Shown here: positions 1-8,926 of the stretch, piece by piece
Layout: every line of letters begins with the position of its first letter
Numbering within the stretch: the first letter of the stretch is position 1
Assembly: GCA_902597095.1 (NCBI GenBank)
Contig: CACJWK010000012.1
Span: 1 to 62,024 of the forward strand
DNA length: 62,024 nucleotides
DNA from: an uncultured Pseudohongiella sp.
GTDB lineage: Bacteria > Pseudomonadota > Gammaproteobacteria > Pseudomonadales > Pseudohongiellaceae
Reading direction: 5' to 3'
Notes under the pieces: model-generated
Seen by the model: only the letters and a program-made list of their open reading frames with translations
Databases searched by the model: none
What the model was told of the DNA's origin: nothing
Made by a program: the position numbers and the translations under genes

Positions 1-1212
1 GGCAATCTCTTTTTTCGGGGGTGGCTGAATCTCGTTCTGTCTATCTACAAATATGTTTCGGGTGACGATAAGTGGGAGCGGCCCTGGGAAATCGCCGGGT
101 TTGAAAATGAACACTTTGAGTGGACTCAGCCGCGCATTGTTGAGCACCTGCATCAACAGTACACCGACCATCCGGAGGGGCCACATTGTGAGAACACTAA
201 GATCTGGCCGTTCTGCAATTCTGCGGCAGGTCTAGGCATCTATCTCTCTGACCAGCTGGGTGTCACCAATGCCCATGGCCGGTTTGAAAATTGGGTTGAG
301 TTCATGCGAGACAACTATCTCGGCATCAACGCCCAGAATGAGATCGAATGGTCGACGATCTACTATGACCCGCTGGCAAACTTCAAAGTCAACCTGCCGG
401 GGTCCGGTGCTACGGGTGCCGGGACTGCTTTTTATCTGCTACCTCAATCCCCGGAGATTGCGACTCAGATCTATGAAGCTGTGGTGAATGCCTCCGGCTA
501 TCGCGACCCGGCCCGGGACATCAGGCCCAGCCCCCTTGTCCAGGTGATGGCTAAAGCACTAGGCGATGACTTGGTGTTTCGCCGTCTGCAGGAAGCCGCC
601 GAACAATACTCGGAGCCCAGATTTTTCGGAGAAAACGGCGATCGGTTCGGCTGGTGGTCCAATTTGGATGAGCCCTGGCCACGCGGAACCTCCACTGCGC
701 AGCAGATGATGAGCGAAATTGCAGAGGGCAACTGGATCAACGCATTTCAGGGTAAACACATGGATAAGTACTCGGCGCCGACGCTTGAGGGCGTGGATTA
801 TCCCAATCTTGGTGTCAGCACCGCCTGGAACGATACCGAGAACGGTGTCCTGCATGTCGGCACCTACGTAGGTGACCGCAATGCGGCAGGGCGAGCCACC
901 AGTCTGCGCATCACAAATCTGCCCAATGCGTCGCAGGCCGTGGTGATAAAAGACGGATCAACGGTGAATGGGATACAGGTTGTGGATGCCAACACGATCC
1001 GGTTTGATACTGAAATCGGCGATCACCAGTATCAGATTCGCACCGGTTATTTCGGACAGGGTGTGGTCATGAATCCACCAAATCCCCTGACTGCTGGCAG
1101 CGCTTCCTTCGTGGCAGCGACCAAACGTACCGCCGAGCAAAATGCAAAGGCCGCGGAATCTGTGATGCTGAGCGGTGGTGGTGGATGTCCCTGCTGCGGC
1201 GGATCAGCCTGA
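1..1212 (+). CDS. Linalool dehydratase/isomerase-like protein, 5' end cut by the window
   Basis: The frame is open from base 1, so the start lies outside; 403 residues are visible. Near the visible start, GWLNLV and a later C-x8-C pair (visible residues 63 and 72, in CENTKIWPFC) match linalool dehydratase/isomerase, where two cysteines nine residues apart (Cys171 and Cys180) lie in the active site. That enzyme hydrates or isomerises monoterpene alcohols in the periplasm. After the alpha-barrel part this protein runs about 110 residues longer than the reference enzyme, with a strand-rich tail (about visible residues 280-360) and a last segment GGGGCPCCGGSA. The tail is not part of the known enzyme. 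The family call is firm; the substrate is unknown, as many marine homologues have not been characterised. The next gene is convergent, six bases away. Confidence 0.75.
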   Translation, partial: GNLFFRGWLNLVLSIYKYVSGDDKWERPWEIAGFENEHFEWTQPRIVEHLHQQYTDHPEGPHCENTKIWPFCNSAAGLGIYLSDQLGVTNAHGRFENWVEFMRDNYLGINAQNEIEWSTIYYDPLANFKVNLPGSGATGAGTAFYLLPQSPEIATQIYEAVVNASGYRDPARDIRPSPLVQVMAKALGDDLVFRRLQEAAEQYSEPRFFGENGDRFGWWSNLDEPWPRGTSTAQQMMSEIAEGNWINAFQGKHMDKYSAPTLEGVDYPNLGVSTAWNDTENGVLHVGTYVGDRNAAGRATSLRITNLPNASQAVVIKDGSTVNGIQVVDANTIRFDTEIGDHQYQIRTGYFGQGVVMNPPNPLTAGSASFVAATKRTAEQNAKAAESVMLSGGGGCPCCGGSA

Positions 1213-1218
1213 ACCTGA

Positions 1219-2256
1219 TCAGGTTTCGGCCTCGGTCACCAGCGCCAGGCAAATGGCGTTATCCGGTATATCCGGGTTTTGTCCGGCTGCGCCCAGCACA
1301 GCGGCCACGCCAGCGGCACCCGAGGGGGTGGTGCGCAGCTGATGGGTAGCCAGATATTGGACTGCTCTCTTTGCTGCAAGATCGCTTATGCAAACAAAGT
1401 GATCCGCCTGTCGGTGCAGAATGTCAAAGGCCAGTGTCGAGGGCAATTTGCAGTCCAACCTGCCCATGGAAGATATCGGCCCATTCACTTCAGTTAATAT
1501 CCCTCTCTGATGACTCTCCATCAGGCAGGCAGCGGCGTCGGGTTCAACGACGGTAATCGTTGGCTGATGCGGCCACAGGCTCCGAATGTGACTGGTGATC
1601 GCAGCAGCCAGCCCACCGACGCCGGCCTGCAGAAAGACATGGGTTGGCCACAGGCCTTCAGCCTGAAAGCCTGCCCGCATTTCCTCCGCTATAACCGTAT
1701 AGCCTTCCATCACCAGCGAAGGAATCTGGCTGTAACCCTCCCAGGCGCTATCCGAAAGAAGAATTTCGCCGTTCGCGCAGTCTGTCGTTGCGGCGTGCAT
1801 GCTCTGCTCATAGTTTGCTCCCGAGCGCACGACGGTGACACCGAGAGCCAGGAGTCTGTTTTCAAAGGCGACAGGGACAGTGTCCGCGAGATGAATTCGA
1901 CAACCGGCGTTAAAGAGCCTCGCCCCTCTGGCAACAGCGAGGCCGTGATTACCCGCGCTGGCGCAGACAAAGGTAAACTGGCGGCTCCAGTTTTGCATCT
2001 CTTCCGTAAACAATTGTTCGGGCTCAATGTCCGCCTGATTTTCCTCGCGCCATCGTGCAAGCAGAACCGCCGCCATGGCGTAAATGCCGCCCAGCGCCTT
2101 GAAGGCGCCCATCCGGAAGCGACTGGTTTCATCCTTGATCAGGAGTTGATGACCAGAGGGCGCTTTTATTATCAGCAGCGGGGTCGGCTGATACACCGGG
2201 CAGTGCCGGGTCAGGGTCAGCGCGCGTTGAAAGTCAAAAACAGTTGATCTGCCCAT
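1219..2256 (-). CDS. PLP-dependent lyase, diaminopropionate ammonia-lyase-like
   Basis: The protein has 345 residues and the fold type II PLP enzyme pattern. KDETSRFRMGAFKALGG near residues 41-57 carries the likely Schiff-base lysine (K53), SAGNHG near residue 100 would hold the substrate carboxylate, and GVGGLAAA near residue 212 would bind the cofactor phosphate. The lysine motif is closest to YgeX-type diaminopropionate ammonia-lyases (KDES-RF-NAFK), which split 2,3-diaminopropionate into pyruvate and ammonia, but the protein is about 50 residues shorter than YgeX. Threonine/serine dehydratase-like activity is the main alternative. It starts at an ATG, reads towards the linalool dehydratase-like gene and has no operon partner. 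Confidence 0.7.
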   Translation of the reverse strand: MGRSTVFDFQRALTLTRHCPVYQPTPLLIIKAPSGHQLLIKDETSRFRMGAFKALGGIYAMAAVLLARWREENQADIEPEQLFTEEMQNWSRQFTFVCASAGNHGLAVARGARLFNAGCRIHLADTVPVAFENRLLALGVTVVRSGANYEQSMHAATTDCANGEILLSDSAWEGYSQIPSLVMEGYTVIAEEMRAGFQAEGLWPTHVFLQAGVGGLAAAITSHIRSLWPHQPTITVVEPDAAACLMESHQRGILTEVNGPISSMGRLDCKLPSTLAFDILHRQADHFVCISDLAAKRAVQYLATHQLRTTPSGAAGVAAVLGAAGQNPDIPDNAICLALVTEAET

Positions 2257-2476
2257 GTGACTAGTCTACCCGAGAGAGCAAAGACTGACGATTGGTCTAA
2301 TTCTCAGACAAAGTCATTGACTGAGTCTGTAGCCGATGAAGTCTTTACTTTGACGCTAAGGCTCAACAGCCTACTAAAATTCAAGGATAATCATCTGCAT
2401 ACGTAGATGACTAGTTAGTGACTTGTTTGCCGGTGTCTCGCTATTGAGCAATTACAATAAGCCGGTGCAGATTTTG

Positions 2477-2482
2477 TATAAT
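2477..2482 (+). promoter_or_regulatory. Possible -10 box in front of the TonB receptor
   Basis: A perfect TATAAT preceded by TG-like context (TTTTGTATAAT). The -35 side is weak (TTACAA at 2452-2457, 19 bases away). It overlaps the first possible ATG of the receptor at 2481, so if it is used, translation must begin further downstream. Confidence 0.4.
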
Positions 2483-4634
2483 GCTCAGTTCAACATCTAC
2501 AGACTTACTGGATAGTCGTTTCTGTTCTACTTTGAGTAACTTCGCGTTTTGGAGAAATAAAATCAATAATTTAAGATTCAAATGCAGATTCTTACAGCTA
2601 TGGATTAGTCAGACGGCACTCTGTCCAGTAACTGTTTGGTCACAGGATTCAGTGCTCGAGATAGAAGTTGTTGGCCGTAAAGTAAATCTGGTTGGAAACG
2701 CCATTAGTGCTTCTGAAGGCAGGATCTCCTTTCGTGAAATCGAGCAACGCCCCCTACTACGTGCTGGTGATGTACTAGAAACAGTTCCGGGACTAGTTGC
2801 AACTCAACATAGTGGCAGCGGTAAAGCTAATCAATTTTATTTGCGCGGATTTAACTTAGATCACGGGACAGACTTCGCCACCAATTTAGATGGTATGCCG
2901 ATCAACATGCGCAGTCATGCTCATGGTCAAGGTTATACCGATCTTAATTTTATTATTCCTGAGATGATACAAGAGATCGTCTACCGAAAGGGTTCCTACT
3001 ATTCGGATGTTGGTGATTTTTCTGGCGCTGGGTCTGCAAGCATTTACACTCACAGTGAAACAATTCCTAACCGAATTCAGCTCGGTGCTGGAAGATTTGG
3101 CTATGCGAGAGCATTAGTAACCGGAAATACTGATGGCTTAGGAGGGAACTTAATCTTTGGTTTTGAGCATCAGGCCTACGAGGGTCCTTGGGATTCTGTC
3201 GATGAAGACGTAGGCAAAACTAATATCCAACTCAAACAGAGATGGGAAAGAGAATCGGGTAAATTCACACTCTCGCTCATGGCCTATGAAAATAAGTGGA
3301 ACTCCGCGGATCAGATTCCACATCGAGCAGTAAGAACCGGCTTAATAGGAAAATTCGGTTCTATAGACCCTACAACGGGAGGTGAGTCGTCTCGATACAG
3401 CTTGTCATTCGCTTTGGATTCAGACCTCGGCGCAGGTAATTTTTCGGCATCAATGTATGTCATAGATTATGACTTAACTTTGTTTCAAAATTTTAGCTAT
3501 TTCAGTAATCCAGCAGGTGATCAAATCACTCAGCTAGATGATCGAAGAGTATTTGGGGGAAAGGCGGTTTGGAGCTCTGAGCGTAATTGGGCCGGGAGAT
3601 CAGTATCCAATCGCTTTGGTGTCGACTTAAGAAGTGACGACATTGATCAAGTTGGGTTTGTAAACTCTACCAGTCGACGGTTTGTTTCACATGGTCGGCT
3701 GGATGCAGTTCAGGAACAAAGCGCCGGCGTCTATTGGCAGAATGAAATAAACTGGACAGAACGACTCAGATCAATACTTGGATTGCGGCACGATAGATTC
3801 GATTTTGATGTAAAAGCTTTAGAAGCAGCTAGACCATCAACACTTCCTGATAATTCTGGACGAGCTAATGACAGCATCACGACAGCGTCAGTGAGTTTAA
3901 TTTATACCTTAGACAGCAACCACGAATTGTATGCCAGTCTTGGCACCGGCTTTCATAGCAATGATGCACGTGGCGTTTTAACTTCTCGAGACCCGCTTTC
4001 AGGCATGCAAGCTGACCCTGCTGACCCGCTCGTGCCTACTCTTGGTGCTGAGCTTGGGTGGCGTATATATTTTACTGATAAGTTAAATACTACCCTCGCT
4101 CTCTGGCAACTTGATATAGATTCAGAGCTTTTGTTTATAGGTGACGCCGGGAGCACTGAAGATACGGGGTTTGGGAGTGAGCGATATGGTTTTGAATTAA
4201 CGACCTATTACCAAATTAGTGATACGGTAGGGCTGGATTTTGAATATGCATATGCAGACTCGGCTTTCTCTGAACTTATCGACGGAAGTAAAGAGATTCC
4301 GGGTGCGCTTGATGAGGTTGTAAGCGCCGGAATTAATTACCAGCCAAGCGATATATTCTTTGCTCATTTGCGTCTCAGGCAATTCAGCGACTATCCAATT
4401 GGAGGTGAAGTGAGGGCTGAGGGCAGTAGTATGACCAATCTTCGCTTTGGCTTTGATATAAGTGAATCCATACAGATTTCACTTGATCTATTAAATATAT
4501 TCGATTCTGATGACCACGACATAGAGTACTTCTACGAATCTCAATTGCTGGGAGAACAGCAGCCTGTTGCTGATAATCATTATCATGTGTTCGAACCCAG
4601 ATCCGCTCGGTTTTCCTTCAATTATCGATTTTGA
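2481..4634 (+). CDS. TonB-dependent outer-membrane receptor
   Basis: The long frame has 717 residues. A plug domain starts near residue 62 (VVGRK, then GDVLETVPGLVATQHSGSG and a LRGFNLDHGTDF block). A 22-strand barrel follows, ending in the C-terminal phenylalanine (FSFNYRF) typical of outer-membrane beta-barrels. These proteins take up siderophores, cobalamin or other large nutrients using TonB energy; the ligand cannot be read from the sequence. The true start is uncertain. The first ATG overlaps a good -10 box, and no clear signal peptide with a methionine start precedes the mature-looking segment DSVLEIEVV, although FLQLWISQTALCPVTVWSQ could be the end of one. The gene is clearly more AT-rich than its neighbours, which fits horizontal acquisition. 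Confidence 0.85.
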   Translation: MLSSTSTDLLDSRFCSTLSNFAFWRNKINNLRFKCRFLQLWISQTALCPVTVWSQDSVLEIEVVGRKVNLVGNAISASEGRISFREIEQRPLLRAGDVLETVPGLVATQHSGSGKANQFYLRGFNLDHGTDFATNLDGMPINMRSHAHGQGYTDLNFIIPEMIQEIVYRKGSYYSDVGDFSGAGSASIYTHSETIPNRIQLGAGRFGYARALVTGNTDGLGGNLIFGFEHQAYEGPWDSVDEDVGKTNIQLKQRWERESGKFTLSLMAYENKWNSADQIPHRAVRTGLIGKFGSIDPTTGGESSRYSLSFALDSDLGAGNFSASMYVIDYDLTLFQNFSYFSNPAGDQITQLDDRRVFGGKAVWSSERNWAGRSVSNRFGVDLRSDDIDQVGFVNSTSRRFVSHGRLDAVQEQSAGVYWQNEINWTERLRSILGLRHDRFDFDVKALEAARPSTLPDNSGRANDSITTASVSLIYTLDSNHELYASLGTGFHSNDARGVLTSRDPLSGMQADPADPLVPTLGAELGWRIYFTDKLNTTLALWQLDIDSELLFIGDAGSTEDTGFGSERYGFELTTYYQISDTVGLDFEYAYADSAFSELIDGSKEIPGALDEVVSAGINYQPSDIFFAHLRLRQFSDYPIGGEVRAEGSSMTNLRFGFDISESIQISLDLLNIFDSDDHDIEYFYESQLLGEQQPVADNHYHVFEPRSARFSFNYRF

Positions 4635-4791
4635 TTTTAATGATGAATGTATCTAAAGCTGACATGCAAGACTTAAATCTGCTCTGAATCGATAAAAATC
4701 AATGGAAGACCGGTTTGCTGAACCAGTCGCTTGTGGTTTTGATGAAGTTGATTGTCAGGCATCGAGAGCCAGCCGAAATGGGAGAGCGAAT

Positions 4792-5379
4792 ATGAAAAAA
4801 TTACGGATTGGAATAATTGCGGTATTACTCTTGCTAATTTGTTCTATCGCCACACTCCGTATTACAGGATTAGAGCCAGAGTATATGGACTACACCACTG
4901 AGGCTTACAACCAGCGAGGCCGAATGACATACCCTGGTCTTTGGCTTAAGGGAGAGCTTGTACGAAAGCCTGTCGATAATTGGGATTGGGTTCAGGATGT
5001 TGAGCACCCTGTAAGAGGGAACACTATCATGCTTGAGACTAGAACTTGGTATGGTATTCCCTACTCGGTAACTATACTCCCGACGCCCAGAGGAGAAAAT
5101 CTTTATATCGGTGGGAGCGCGCGAGGTGATCGCCTGAGCAGAATCTTCCCAAACTATAAGCAGTGGTGGGCAAATGTAGAGCGTGATCCCAGAGTGCGTC
5201 TCAAAATTGACGGTAAAATTTATGAGATGACGGCGGCACTGGTCCATGATCCGGTTGAGCTGGAAAGTATTCTGGGCAGAGCGCCAGTGACGACCCGCCT
5301 GAATGAAGACGGCTCAGAGGAAGTCTTGGCAAAGTGGTACTACTGGCGTGTGACCCAGAGAAACGTCGTCGAGTATTGA
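4792..5379 (+). CDS. Membrane-anchored protein of unknown function (paralogue of the gene at 8206)
   Basis: The ATG at 4792 has GGAGAG just upstream and opens directly on a signal anchor (MKKLRIGIIAVLLLLICSIATLRITGL), so I prefer it over the longer frame from 4702. The remaining 165 or so residues form one domain with ETRTWYGIP, VERDPRVRLKIDG and a closing WYYWRVTQRN. I cannot name a family with certainty. The strand-rich middle and the NVERDPRV phrase recall PNPOx/deazaflavin-dependent split-barrel proteins, but that is inference. A clear paralogue lies 2.8 kb downstream at 8206-8814, sharing LRITGL, PGLWL, ETRTWYGIP and the whole VERDPRVRLKIDG stretch. Confidence 0.7.
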   Translation: MKKLRIGIIAVLLLLICSIATLRITGLEPEYMDYTTEAYNQRGRMTYPGLWLKGELVRKPVDNWDWVQDVEHPVRGNTIMLETRTWYGIPYSVTILPTPRGENLYIGGSARGDRLSRIFPNYKQWWANVERDPRVRLKIDGKIYEMTAALVHDPVELESILGRAPVTTRLNEDGSEEVLAKWYYWRVTQRNVVEY

Positions 5380-5852
5380 CCCCCTCTGAAATTGCCAGAC
5401 CCAGTCGGATGGTTGGCGTTCCACAAGATAACTTTTCGCTGGATCAGACCCCTTCGCCATCTAGAACCATCGCAGCCGCCGGAATACAGCAAGCTGTAGA
5501 CCGACAATCAGAGTTAACATGCCGCAGAAGACCCAAAAGGCAGTTGGTGCCTCGGCTCCTGGGACACCACCAACGTTGATGCCAAGCAGCCCGGTCAGAA
5601 AGCCAAGCGGCAGAAAAATCGCGGTGATCAGTGAAAGCTGGTATTGGTCGTTAAAATGCGGTGACGAGGCTCAGTGTCTTATCCGGCGATGATACTATGT
5701 GTATCGGAAATTCGATTCAGAACCCTTTTGCTCAACCTCGGAGAATTTGCTGTGTCACACCCTCGACAATTTGCCTCAAAGCTACTGCTTGCTGTAGTTG
5801 CTAGTCAATTCATGCAGGTATTGACGGCTTCTTCAATCGAGCTGGCGCGCAG
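5380..5852. other. Gene-poor gap with a zntB relic
   Basis: This 473-base stretch between two plus-strand genes holds a decayed reverse-strand zntB tail (5461-5670). I see no intact gene or clear terminator in it. The start of the MFS gene closes it. Confidence 0.6.
5461..5670 (-). pseudogene. zntB: Relic of a ZntB/CorA-type zinc transporter, C-terminal end only
   Basis: Read on the minus strand, the frame closes with a TAG at 5461-5463 and encodes the last 70 or so residues of the CorA/ZntB family. TAIFLPLGFLTGLLGINVGG is a first membrane helix followed by the pore signature (GIN here, as in ZntB; GMN in CorA), then VPGAEAPTAFW as the periplasmic loop, and a second helix ending FRRLRW. A stop (TGA, 5671-5673) closes the frame upstream, and no N-terminal cytoplasmic domain can be found before the MFS gene. 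This is a truncated remnant of a gene that was mostly deleted. Confidence 0.8.
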
Positions 5853-7094
5853 ATGAAGTTACTAGAAGCCGCGCAATCTCCTTCAGATACTGTCTCGTCA
5901 GAGTTTAGACCTTATCTGACGTCCACCGGTCTGGCGGGTATCGCGATTGCGATGCAGCAATTGCTGCTCGCCTGGATTTTGATCGGCATCCTTGAGCTGC
6001 CTGCCAGTGAGGTCGGTCTGGTTCAGGCGGTTGTGGGTATTCCAGGCATCATCCTGATCCTGCTGGGGGGAGCCAAAGCCGATGGCATGGACCCCCGCGC
6101 TCTGCTGATAAAAGTCTATGTCTGCGCGCCAGTTCTTCCCCTGTTTCTGGTGGCCATGCTGATTTTTTCACAGATTGCGCTCTGGAACATTCTGCTCTGG
6201 GGCCTAGGTATGAGCTTCGTCATTTCATACACCAGCCCGGCACAACAGGCTCTGCTGAATCGGGTCGCGAGAGGCGAGGTGCAGAAATCGGTCTCAGCCG
6301 CCTCTGCGATCGGATTTATTGTCCAGATCATGGGGCTGGCTGTGGCTGGCACGCTGGAAATGCTCGGGCTGATTCCGGTGCTGCTGATTCAGCTGATCTG
6401 CTTTGCTCTGGCATCGCTGATGGTCGCGCGAATCAGTCCGAGCAAGCCAAAGGCAACAGCCAGAGAATCTACATTGCTCCAGCTCAAGAAAGGTCTGGCC
6501 GCGATTGCGGCGAGCCCGGTCATCGCGCAGGCACTTTCGATAAATTTCATATCCAGTATTTTTAACGCCGGATCTTTCATGACGGTATTTCCGTTCATTG
6601 TGCGCAGAATCTACGAAGGTGACGCGTTCCTGCTCTCGATGATGATGGTGATTTTCTATTGTGGTGCCACAACGTCCAGTCTCGCCATGATGCGCTTTAT
6701 GCCGCTTGAGCGACCAGGCCGGATATTCCTTCTGATGCAGCTGTCCAGAATGTTCATCCTGGGAATTATGTGGCTGCAGCCCGCTTTGTGGGTGTTTGCG
6801 ATTGCTGCCGTCCTGTGGGGAATAAATATGGGTGTCACTCTGACTCTTGCCAGAACGATCGTTCAAGAATCTGCCACAGAGGAATTTCGCGGCCGGATTA
6901 TGTCGGTGTTCACCTTAGGCCTGCTTGGCAGTGCGCCGATTGGTGCGATCGTTCTGGGATTTATGATTGAAGTATTCGGTACACTCAATGCGCTGCTGCC
7001 GGCCATGCTGCTATCGCTTGGTCTGTTTCTTTATGGAGTGATTTTCAGCCGTGTCTATCATTACAAATCTCCGACAGGTTTTGCTGCTTCCTGA
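5853..7094 (+). CDS. Major facilitator superfamily transporter
   Basis: The protein has 413 residues, almost entirely hydrophobic, with about twelve membrane helices and a short charged central loop near residues 195-210 (SPSKPKATARES). Helix pattern, size and the segment GGAKADGMDPR between helices 2 and 3 fit the MFS drug/siderophore exporter group related to EntS. No substrate can be assigned. It follows the zntB relic and precedes a secreted protein and the second membrane-anchored paralogue on the same strand, but the 107-base gap to the next gene makes a shared transcript uncertain. Confidence 0.8.
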   Translation: MKLLEAAQSPSDTVSSEFRPYLTSTGLAGIAIAMQQLLLAWILIGILELPASEVGLVQAVVGIPGIILILLGGAKADGMDPRALLIKVYVCAPVLPLFLVAMLIFSQIALWNILLWGLGMSFVISYTSPAQQALLNRVARGEVQKSVSAASAIGFIVQIMGLAVAGTLEMLGLIPVLLIQLICFALASLMVARISPSKPKATARESTLLQLKKGLAAIAASPVIAQALSINFISSIFNAGSFMTVFPFIVRRIYEGDAFLLSMMMVIFYCGATTSSLAMMRFMPLERPGRIFLLMQLSRMFILGIMWLQPALWVFAIAAVLWGINMGVTLTLARTIVQESATEEFRGRIMSVFTLGLLGSAPIGAIVLGFMIEVFGTLNALLPAMLLSLGLFLYGVIFSRVYHYKSPTGFAAS

Positions 7095-7201
7095 GGTGGT
7101 GGCTGTCGCGCCGAAAATTTTGCAGTATTGCTTGCGGCGTGTTCATATTGACAGCTCGAACCCCTTTTCTTTTCTGAACTGGCTAACTGAAGGCAATTCA
7201 C

Positions 7202-8182
7202 ATGCAGTGCTGTCGAATTTTTTCTATTCTGACCCTGACTCTGATCTCCGGTGCCGGGGTAGCGGATGAGACCTATACCGCGCCCCAAACGGAGTGGGGA
7301 GTGCCTGATCTGCAGGGGGTCTGGAATTTTTCCTCCAACACGCCCATGCAGCGCCCGCTTCAATATGGCAACAGACAGTTTCTGAATGTGGCAGAAATTG
7401 CGGAGCTTGAAGCCAGATCTAAGGCGAGAGACGAAGCCTCTGATGCTGCGATTCCCGGCACCGGCGTCGATGAGGCCTATAATGATTTCTGGATAGAGAG
7501 TGCTGGTCTCGGCCAAGAGAGACTGACGTCCCACATCATTTATCCGGGCAATGGCAGGCTGCCCGCTTTGCAGGAAAACGCGTACCGTCCAGTTCTTGGT
7601 CAGGCTCCGGCTCGACCTGTGCGCAGTGCATTGGGCGTCACGTTCGCGACAGATGGCCCTGAGGATCGCCCTCTGTCAGACCGCTGCATCACGGGCTTTA
7701 ATGCTGGGCCGCCAGTCAATCCGAGCTTCTACAATAACAACGTGCAGATCGTGCAAAATCAGGGTCACGTGGTAATTCTGACGGAAATGGTCCACGACGC
7801 CCGCATAGTGCCTCTGGATGGTCGACCGCACGCTGATGAAGCTATCGGGCTGTGGAGCGGTGATTCAAGAGGCCACTGGGAAGGGGATACTTTGGTCGTT
7901 GAGACCCGGAATTTCAACGGTCTAACCAATTCTTTTTCCGGACTGGGAAGTTCAGAAAACAAATTGCTTGTGGAAAAATTCACGCGGGTCGCTGTTGACA
8001 GAATCGACTATGAATTTACTGTCATAGACCCTGATACCTTCATGGATCAGGTTGTCGGCCTGATTCCGTTTTATAAGGTGGCGGGCCAGGTTTACGAATA
8101 CGCTTGTCACGAAGGCAACTATGGCATGGTCAATATTTTGCGCGGTGCCCGCGTGGCCGACCAAGCCAGTAACAATGAGTGA
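7202..8182 (+). CDS. Secreted protein of unknown function
   Basis: The protein has 326 residues starting with a signal peptide (MQCCRIFSILTLTLISGAGVA, cut before DETY). Blocks WGVPDLQGVWNF near the mature start, GDSRGHWEGDTLVVET near residue 220 and a closing YEYACHEGNYGM are hallmarks of a widespread uncharacterised periplasmic family seen in Proteobacteria and Acidobacteria. I know no function for it. It ends 23 bases before the second copy of the membrane-anchored paralogue, so the two are probably co-transcribed and may act together in the cell envelope. Confidence 0.8.
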   Translation: MQCCRIFSILTLTLISGAGVADETYTAPQTEWGVPDLQGVWNFSSNTPMQRPLQYGNRQFLNVAEIAELEARSKARDEASDAAIPGTGVDEAYNDFWIESAGLGQERLTSHIIYPGNGRLPALQENAYRPVLGQAPARPVRSALGVTFATDGPEDRPLSDRCITGFNAGPPVNPSFYNNNVQIVQNQGHVVILTEMVHDARIVPLDGRPHADEAIGLWSGDSRGHWEGDTLVVETRNFNGLTNSFSGLGSSENKLLVEKFTRVAVDRIDYEFTVIDPDTFMDQVVGLIPFYKVAGQVYEYACHEGNYGMVNILRGARVADQASNNE

Positions 8183-8205
8183 AGCGAGGGAGGCGCGTCT
8201 TCGTG

Positions 8206-8814
8206 ATGAAGTGGTTCAAGATTGCTGTCCTGACAGTCGTCACGCTGCTGGCGGGCACGCTCACTGTGCTCAGGATCACGGGTCTGGGCCCGGGGCATCC
8301 GAGCTTTGAGGAATACGCCGAAGCTGGACGCTTTGCACGACCGGGATTGTGGTTGACCGGTGAGCGGGTTCGCGAGCCGGTGACGCACTGGGACTGGGTC
8401 AATCAGTTCGATGATCCCTTCGGAGAAAATGCCACGGCGATGGAGACCCGCACCTGGTACGGAATTCCTCATTCTGTTCGGGTCCTGCTCGTGCCACGCG
8501 GTGAGGCGCTGTATCTGCAGTCCAGTGCCCAGACTTTCAGGCTGAACCGGGACTTTCCCCACGGTAAGGCCTGGTGGGGGCATGTAGAGCGTGACCCAAG
8601 AGTACGCCTGAAAATTGACGGTAAGCTGTATGACATGACGGCTGTGCTGGTTCAGGATCGAGACGAAGTGGCTCGATTGCGGGGCGGCGAATCGCCGATT
8701 GTAAAGACAGTCGATGCCAAGGGAAACGAGCAAGTGACCGAAGAATGGCACTACTGGCGCCTGTTTCAGAGAAATGTGCCTGAGTATGGCGATGGGGAGC
8801 TCAGGGCACTGTGA
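8206..8814 (+). CDS. Membrane-anchored protein of unknown function (paralogue of the gene at 4792)
   Basis: I chose the ATG at 8206 because it opens directly on the anchor helix (FKIAVLTVVTLLAGTLTVLR); the frame can be extended to 8179. The domain that follows has the same blocks as its paralogue: RPGLWLTGERV, ETRTWYGIPHSV, VERDPRVRLKIDGKLYDMTA and WHYWRLFQRNVPEY. By eye about half the residues are identical. This copy is GC-richer, like its local neighbours, while the other copy is AT-richer, so they probably reached this place separately or diverged long ago. Function unknown; a split-barrel fold is only a guess. Confidence 0.7.
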   Translation: MKWFKIAVLTVVTLLAGTLTVLRITGLGPGHPSFEEYAEAGRFARPGLWLTGERVREPVTHWDWVNQFDDPFGENATAMETRTWYGIPHSVRVLLVPRGEALYLQSSAQTFRLNRDFPHGKAWWGHVERDPRVRLKIDGKLYDMTAVLVQDRDEVARLRGGESPIVKTVDAKGNEQVTEEWHYWRLFQRNVPEYGDGELRAL

Positions 8815-8926
8815 TGGCAACAGCTGAGAGTTCGATCACTGAGAGGAAGGGCGGAGAAAACAATAGGGAAGTGCAGGTAAACTCGGTATGATGGTCTGGT
8901 AATCTGATAAAAAAGAAGTGTTAATA

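Noticed and set aside
1168..1212. CPCC-containing end as a metallothionein-like small gene
   Set aside because: It is in frame with the linalool dehydratase-like protein and has no separate start.
1510..2247. A 245-codon open frame on the plus strand
   Set aside because: It is the antisense of the PLP enzyme, with low-complexity composition and no domain.
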